DNA of 64,000 nt from UBA1738 sp045538755. Lineage in GTDB: Bacteria; Bacillota; Clostridia; UBA1381. Made by a program: the position numbers and the translations under genes. The notes under the pieces are model-generated. The model did no database searches and was not told the DNA's origin. It worked only from the letters and a program-made list of their open reading frames with translations. The stretch is taken from NCBI GenBank assembly GCA_045538755.1, contig JAZQEC010000038.1, positions 1-64,000 on the forward strand, given 5' to 3'. Below, piece by piece: positions 60,279 through 64,000 of the stretch; the first letter of the stretch is position 1, and every line of letters begins with the position of its first letter.

Positions 60279-62567
60279 TTAAAGTTTCGCTCTTATTATC
60301 TTACCGCTTGTTGTTTTGGGAAGCTCATCACGGAACACGACGATTCTCGGATATTTATATGGTGCAGTATGTTCTTTTACATATGTCTGAATTTCTTTTT
60401 TCAGTTCCTCGCTTGGAGTAGTACCCTTTGTAAGAACAATACTTGCTTTTACCACCTGACCTCTCACTTCATCAGGAGCAGCAGATACTCCACATTCTAA
60501 AACGTATGGAAGCTCCATAATTACATTTTCAATTTCAAAAGGTCCAATGCGGTATCCTGAAGACTTAATAACATCGTCAATTCTTCCCACATACCAGAAA
60601 AATCCGTCTTCATCACAGGTTGCAACATCGCCTGTGTGATACAGTCCGTCGTGCCATGCTTCGTTTGTCTTTTCTTCGTCGAGATAATATTCTCTGAATA
60701 GTCCGCAAGGTACTCTTTCAGAAGTTCTAATAACAATTTCACCGCTCTTACCTACACCAACACTATTTCCTTCAGGATCAACAAGGTCCACTTGATATCC
60801 AGGAACCGGCTTACCCATAGAACCAATTTTGTGAGTTCCGCCAAATAGATTACCAATTAAGAGTGTTGTTTCAGATTGACCGAAGCCTTCAATAATCTGA
60901 AGCCCTGTAAGACGCTTAAACTGGTTAAATACCTCAGGATTAAGTGCTTCACCTGCGGTTGTTGCGTGTTCTATTGTAGACAAATCGTATTTTGTCAAAT
61001 CTTCTTTTATAAGCATTCTGTACATTGTAGGTGGCGCACAGAATGTTGTAATATTATATTCTTTAAATAGAGGCAAAATATCTGCCGCATTAAATCTGTC
61101 AAAGTCATACACGAATGTTGCCGCTTCGCAAAGCCACTGACCATAAAGCTTACCCCATGACGATTTTGCCCAGCCAGTATCGGAAATTGTAAGGTGAAGT
61201 CCGTCAGGGTTAACACAGTGCCAGTAATTTGCCGTCACAAAATGCCCGAGCGGATACTTGTAGCTGTGAGCAGCAATTTTAGGATAACCTGTTGTTCCTG
61301 AAGTAAAGAACATAAGCATTAGGTCATTTCCGCACGGTGTATCATCAGTTCTTTCAAAATTATCGCTAAAGAGCATATATTCTGTGTTAAAATCATGCCA
61401 GCCGTCACGACTTGCGCCTACTAAAACTTTGGTTTCAAGAGTCGGCGCGTCTTTTGCTGCAAGTTCAACCTGATGTGCAACGTCTCCGTCAGCAGTAGCA
61501 ATTATCGCCTTCACTCCTGCAGCATTAAATCTGTATGAGTAATCGTGTTCCTGAAGCTGGTTTGTTGCAGGAATTGCTATTGCTCCAATTTTATGAAGTG
61601 CCAAAATCGAAAACCAGAACTGATAGTGCCTTTTCAAAACAAGCATTACCCTGTCGCCTTTTTTAATTCCAAGTGAGGTAAAGTAATTTGCAGTTTTGTT
61701 CGATTCTCTTCTTATATCGTCAAAAGTAAATCTGCGTTCGGTTTTATTTACATCAAGATGGAGCATTGCAAGCTTTTCAGGACGTTTTTCAGCCAAAGCA
61801 TCAACAACATCAAATGCAAAATTGAATTTATCTTCATTTTCAAATCTTAAGGATGAGAGTGCACCTCTTTCATCTTCTGTCGGATGAATAAAGTTATGAT
61901 AAATTCTTCTGTATGGCTGATGAATTTTACTTTCTTTTGGATTTGCAATTTCAGGGGTGTTTTCCTCTGATTTAGCACCTTCGCCTGAAAGTACAAAAGT
62001 ATAGAACTCGCAGTTCTCTCCGCCAACAGCAATCATTCCATGAGGAGTCGAACTGTCATAATAAATCGAGTCACCCGGATGAAGAATTTCTTTGTGTGAG
62101 CCAATCTGAATTTTCAGAGTGCCACTAATTACTATATCACACTCTTGCCCTTTGTGTGTTGTAAGCTCAATATCACGATGTTCCGCTGCTTCGTCGTAAA
62201 TACAGTTTACATAAAGTGGCTCAGCCACACGTTTTCTAAAATCTGAAGCAAGGTTATAATAAATCATACCGTGTGCTTGTTCAATTTTCTGACCTTGCCC
62301 TTTTCTTGTAACCGTATAAGACTTAAGAGTCGGACTTGTTCCTTCAACAATATCAGTTACGTCAACATTGAAAGCAAGTGCACATCTGTAAATAAAGGCA
62401 AAGCTTAAGTCATGCTGGCCGTTTTCACAGGCAATGTATTCTTCCTCCGAAACATCGGTAAGTTTTGCCATTGTTATGACAGACATACCTTCAATTTCTC
62501 TCAATTCTTTAATACGTGTCGCCATTTCTTTGATTTTTAAATCAAGACCTGTAATTTGATTTTCCAT
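60279..62567 (-). CDS. HTH-cupin-acyl-CoA synthetase fusion (MACS-type)
   Basis: A protein of 762 residues from ATG 62567 (AGAGGTG upstream); a longer frame to 62720 runs through the T-box terminator. Residues 12-72 are an XRE-type helix-turn-helix (IKELREIEGMSVITMAKLTD). Residues about 115-195 are a cupin (HKGQECDIVISGTLKIQI, HPGDSIYYDSSTPHGM), as in PuuR/SutR-class regulators. From about 230 to 762 is a complete AMP-forming acyl-CoA synthetase: FFTSGTTGYPK (420-430), ISDTGWAKSSWGKLYGQW, IEGFGQSETTL, GLYHTGDVATCDEDG, and catalytic Lys756 in TTSGKIIRAKL. This resembles medium-chain/branched or aryl acid synthetases (MACS). It is first in the T-box operon. Confidence 0.92.
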   Translation of the reverse strand: MENQITGLDLKIKEMATRIKELREIEGMSVITMAKLTDVSEEEYIACENGQHDLSFAFIYRCALAFNVDVTDIVEGTSPTLKSYTVTRKGQGQKIEQAHGMIYYNLASDFRKRVAEPLYVNCIYDEAAEHRDIELTTHKGQECDIVISGTLKIQIGSHKEILHPGDSIYYDSSTPHGMIAVGGENCEFYTFVLSGEGAKSEENTPEIANPKESKIHQPYRRIYHNFIHPTEDERGALSSLRFENEDKFNFAFDVVDALAEKRPEKLAMLHLDVNKTERRFTFDDIRRESNKTANYFTSLGIKKGDRVMLVLKRHYQFWFSILALHKIGAIAIPATNQLQEHDYSYRFNAAGVKAIIATADGDVAHQVELAAKDAPTLETKVLVGASRDGWHDFNTEYMLFSDNFERTDDTPCGNDLMLMFFTSGTTGYPKIAAHSYKYPLGHFVTANYWHCVNPDGLHLTISDTGWAKSSWGKLYGQWLCEAATFVYDFDRFNAADILPLFKEYNITTFCAPPTMYRMLIKEDLTKYDLSTIEHATTAGEALNPEVFNQFKRLTGLQIIEGFGQSETTLLIGNLFGGTHKIGSMGKPVPGYQVDLVDPEGNSVGVGKSGEIVIRTSERVPCGLFREYYLDEEKTNEAWHDGLYHTGDVATCDEDGFFWYVGRIDDVIKSSGYRIGPFEIENVIMELPYVLECGVSAAPDEVRGQVVKASIVLTKGTTPSEELKKEIQTYVKEHTAPYKYPRIVVFRDELPKTTSGKIIRAKL

Positions 62568-62595
62568 ATAAACACCTCTTACTTGATGGGGCATA

Positions 62596-62885
62596 TAAAA
62601 AGCTCGCCCCAAAGATATAATAAACCTTTGAGACGAGCAATAATTCAAAGAATTATAACCCGCGGTACCACTCAAATTGCGCAAAAGCGCCACCTTCAGA
62701 CTCCAACAAGTCCTATGCACTAACGTAGCCTACACGAGAAGGTTCTACTTGCTTTTTAGCTTTCTTCCTTCCGGCTCAGGAGCTACAAACTTCTGTAAAA
62801 CCTTTTGACTCGCACCAACCGTCAATTCTCTCCAAAGATTTATTACAAATGCCCTCTCCTTCAATGCCTTTATATTTAACTTATG
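62596..62885 (-). ncRNA. T-box riboswitch (specifier probably UUU, Phe)
   Basis: Minus-strand leader. The stem I base is AGGAG/CTCCT, the distal AGAGAATTGAC-GGTTGGTGCGAGTCAA carries the conserved GGTGCGAG, the T-box AGTGGTACCGCGGGT is at 62672-62658, and the terminator is GCTCGTCTCAAAG-type stem 62602-62614/62626-62638 with a T-run. UGGU means a tRNA with discriminator A. Aligned on GAA-N-NNN-R, as in the Thr leader of this window (GAA-A-ACC-A), the reading is GAA-G-TTT-G, so codon UUU at 62789-62787. GUU or GUA are weaker alternatives. Confidence 0.88.
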
Positions 62886-62890
62886 CACCT

Positions 62891-62919
62891 ATTTTATCAT
62901 ATCATTGGGTTTATGTCAA
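62891..62919 (-). promoter_or_regulatory. promoter of the T-box operon
   Basis: On the minus strand: TTGACA (62919-62914), a 17-base spacer, TAAAAT (62896-62891), just upstream of the T-box leader. Confidence 0.85.
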
Positions 62920-62942
62920 GTATTTTTTGAAGTTTTGTCGCA

Positions 62943-64000
62943 TTAGAGCTTATTTCTTTGAATTTTGCCGCTTATTGTTTTCGGAAGTTCATCACGGAAC
63001 ACTACAATTCTTGGATATTTGTATGGAGCGGTCTTTTCTTTAACATATTCCTGAATTTCTTTTTTTAGTTCATCTGTTCCTTCGGTGCCTTTTGTAAGAA
63101 CAATACTTGCCTTTACTACCTGACCTCTGATTTCATCAGGTTCAGCAGAGACACCACATTCCAAAACATACGGAAGCTCCATGATTACGTTTTCAATTTC
63201 GAAAGGTCCGATGCGGTATCCTGAAGATTTAATTACATCATCAGTTCTTCCCACATACCAGAAGTATCCGTCTTCATCACGCCAAGCGACGTCGCCTGTA
63301 TGGTAAATTCCGTCATGCATAACTTCATTTGTTTTTTCTTCGTTTAAGTAATATCCCATAAAGAGGCCGCATGCTTTGTTTTTATCGTAACGGATTACAA
63401 TTTCACCCGATTCGCCAATCTGACAAGATTCGCCGTCAGGATTTATAATATCAATATCATACGGAGAAACTGCTTTACCCATCGAGCCTGGCTTTGGAGT
63501 CATACCGACAAGGTTGGCAACAGTAAGAGTGGTTTCAGTCTGTCCGAAGCCTTCCATAAGGGATAATCCTGTCGCTTTTTTAAATTGCTTAAATACTTCA
63601 GGATTAAGTGCTTCACCTGCTATTGTAACATGGTGAAGTGAGCTTAGGTCATAGTTAGAAAGATCCTGTTTGATTAACATTCTGTACATTGTAGGTGGTG
63701 CACAGAATGTTGTGATGTTATATTTTTTAAACATAGGCAGGATTTCTGAAGCATTAAATCTGTCAAAGTCATATACAAATACTGCACCTTCGCACATCCA
63801 CTGACCATAGAGTTTACCCCAGAGCGCTTTTCCCCAACCCGTGTCTGAAATTGTGAGGTGAAGTCCGTCACGTTCAACGCAGTGCCAGTATTTTGCAGTA
63901 ACAAAATGTCCGAGCGCATATTTATAATTATGCTCTGCAATTTTCGGATAACCTGTTGTTCCTGAAGTAAAGAACATAAGCATCGGGTCTTCTCCGCAAG
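62943..64000 (-). CDS. MACS-type acyl-CoA synthetase, paralogue (cut by right edge)
   Basis: 351 codons of the C-terminal part; the frame is open through 64000 (residues before the first in-window Met read CGEDP, matching the paralogue). It has FFTSGTTGYPKIAEHNYKYA, ISDTGWGKALWGKLYGQW, GEALNPEVFKQFKKATGL, EGFGQTETTL, GIYHTGDVAWRDEDG and catalytic Lys in TISGKIQRNKL. It is closely similar to the 60279-62567 synthetase over this whole length but with changes around the substrate pocket (for example ALWG for SSWG). It ends 24 bases before the T-box promoter, so it is a tandem duplicate that may also carry an HTH-cupin N-terminus outside the window. Confidence 0.9.
   Translation of the reverse strand, partial: CGEDPMLMFFTSGTTGYPKIAEHNYKYALGHFVTAKYWHCVERDGLHLTISDTGWGKALWGKLYGQWMCEGAVFVYDFDRFNASEILPMFKKYNITTFCAPPTMYRMLIKQDLSNYDLSSLHHVTIAGEALNPEVFKQFKKATGLSLMEGFGQTETTLTVANLVGMTPKPGSMGKAVSPYDIDIINPDGESCQIGESGEIVIRYDKNKACGLFMGYYLNEEKTNEVMHDGIYHTGDVAWRDEDGYFWYVGRTDDVIKSSGYRIGPFEIENVIMELPYVLECGVSAEPDEIRGQVVKASIVLTKGTEGTDELKKEIQEYVKEKTAPYKYPRIVVFRDELPKTISGKIQRNKL

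Noticed and set aside
62568..62720. N-terminal extension of the HTH-cupin synthetase
   Set aside because: It translates the T-box sequence and terminator; the ribosome site lies just before ATG 62567.

Overview
The window comes from a low-GC, anaerobic, endospore-forming member of the Clostridia (Bacillota); I cannot place it below class. The evidence is AT-rich DNA with strong Shine-Dalgarno sites and TTGACA-N17-TATAAT promoters, T-box and ZTP riboswitches, three sporulation genes (spoVM, yunB and a SpoIVFB-type protease), formate-tetrahydrofolate ligase, and a ferredoxin-linked 2-oxoacid oxidoreductase.

Bases 1 to about 8180 are accessory DNA. A plasmid-type RepA ATPase fragment, a candidate oriT, mobC, a relaxase and an excisionase-like HTH gene form a mobilization module with no integrase in view. 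Cargo follows: an unknown charged-tail protein, small zinc-ribbon and membrane proteins (DUF4234, DUF2752, TM2), a lipoprotein nuclease and a C-terminally truncated CASTOR/POLLUX-like channel. This block stops beside the 3' end of a tRNA-Ser(CGA), a classic integration site, with a degenerate direct repeat next to it.

From the tRNA onwards the content is chromosomal housekeeping. A 52-codon membrane ORF and a 23-codon spoVM precede a purine operon (purE-M-N-PurO-type cyclohydrolase-stand-alone AICAR formyltransferase-glyA-D-L) controlled by a ZTP riboswitch and terminator. IMP is made by two separate proteins instead of bifunctional PurH. Next come dacF, coaX, a Zn/Cd-type P-ATPase with an ArsR/SmtB-like operator, fhs, DUF1836, hemolysin III, a long-chain acyl-CoA synthetase, citrate synthase, tcdA, icd and a fumarase alpha subunit (the oxidative branch towards 2-oxoglutarate), a 1000-residue double GT-C glycosyltransferase and hpf.

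Bases 36.7-53 kb hold information-processing genes: a flavodoxin-like oxidoreductase, dnaG-rpoD-prmA-rsmE, uvrB-uvrA-HAD phosphatase, a threonine T-box and a TGS-less thrS, then yunB-ligA-DUF6873. Bases 53-56 kb hold the SpoIVFB-like protease and an SLH-anchored phosphodiester glycosidase, both on the minus strand.

The right end (56.4-64 kb, minus strand) is the most interesting part. A T-box riboswitch drives an operon encoding an HTH-cupin-acyl-CoA synthetase fusion, a MinD/ParA-like ATPase, a four-subunit VOR/KOR-type 2-oxoacid:ferredoxin oxidoreductase and a GDSL hydrolase; a second acyl-CoA synthetase paralogue lies upstream. A T-box turns genes on when a tRNA is uncharged. I therefore infer that the operon makes an amino acid from an exogenous carboxylic acid (acid to acyl-CoA, then reductive carboxylation to a 2-oxoacid) and does not degrade one.
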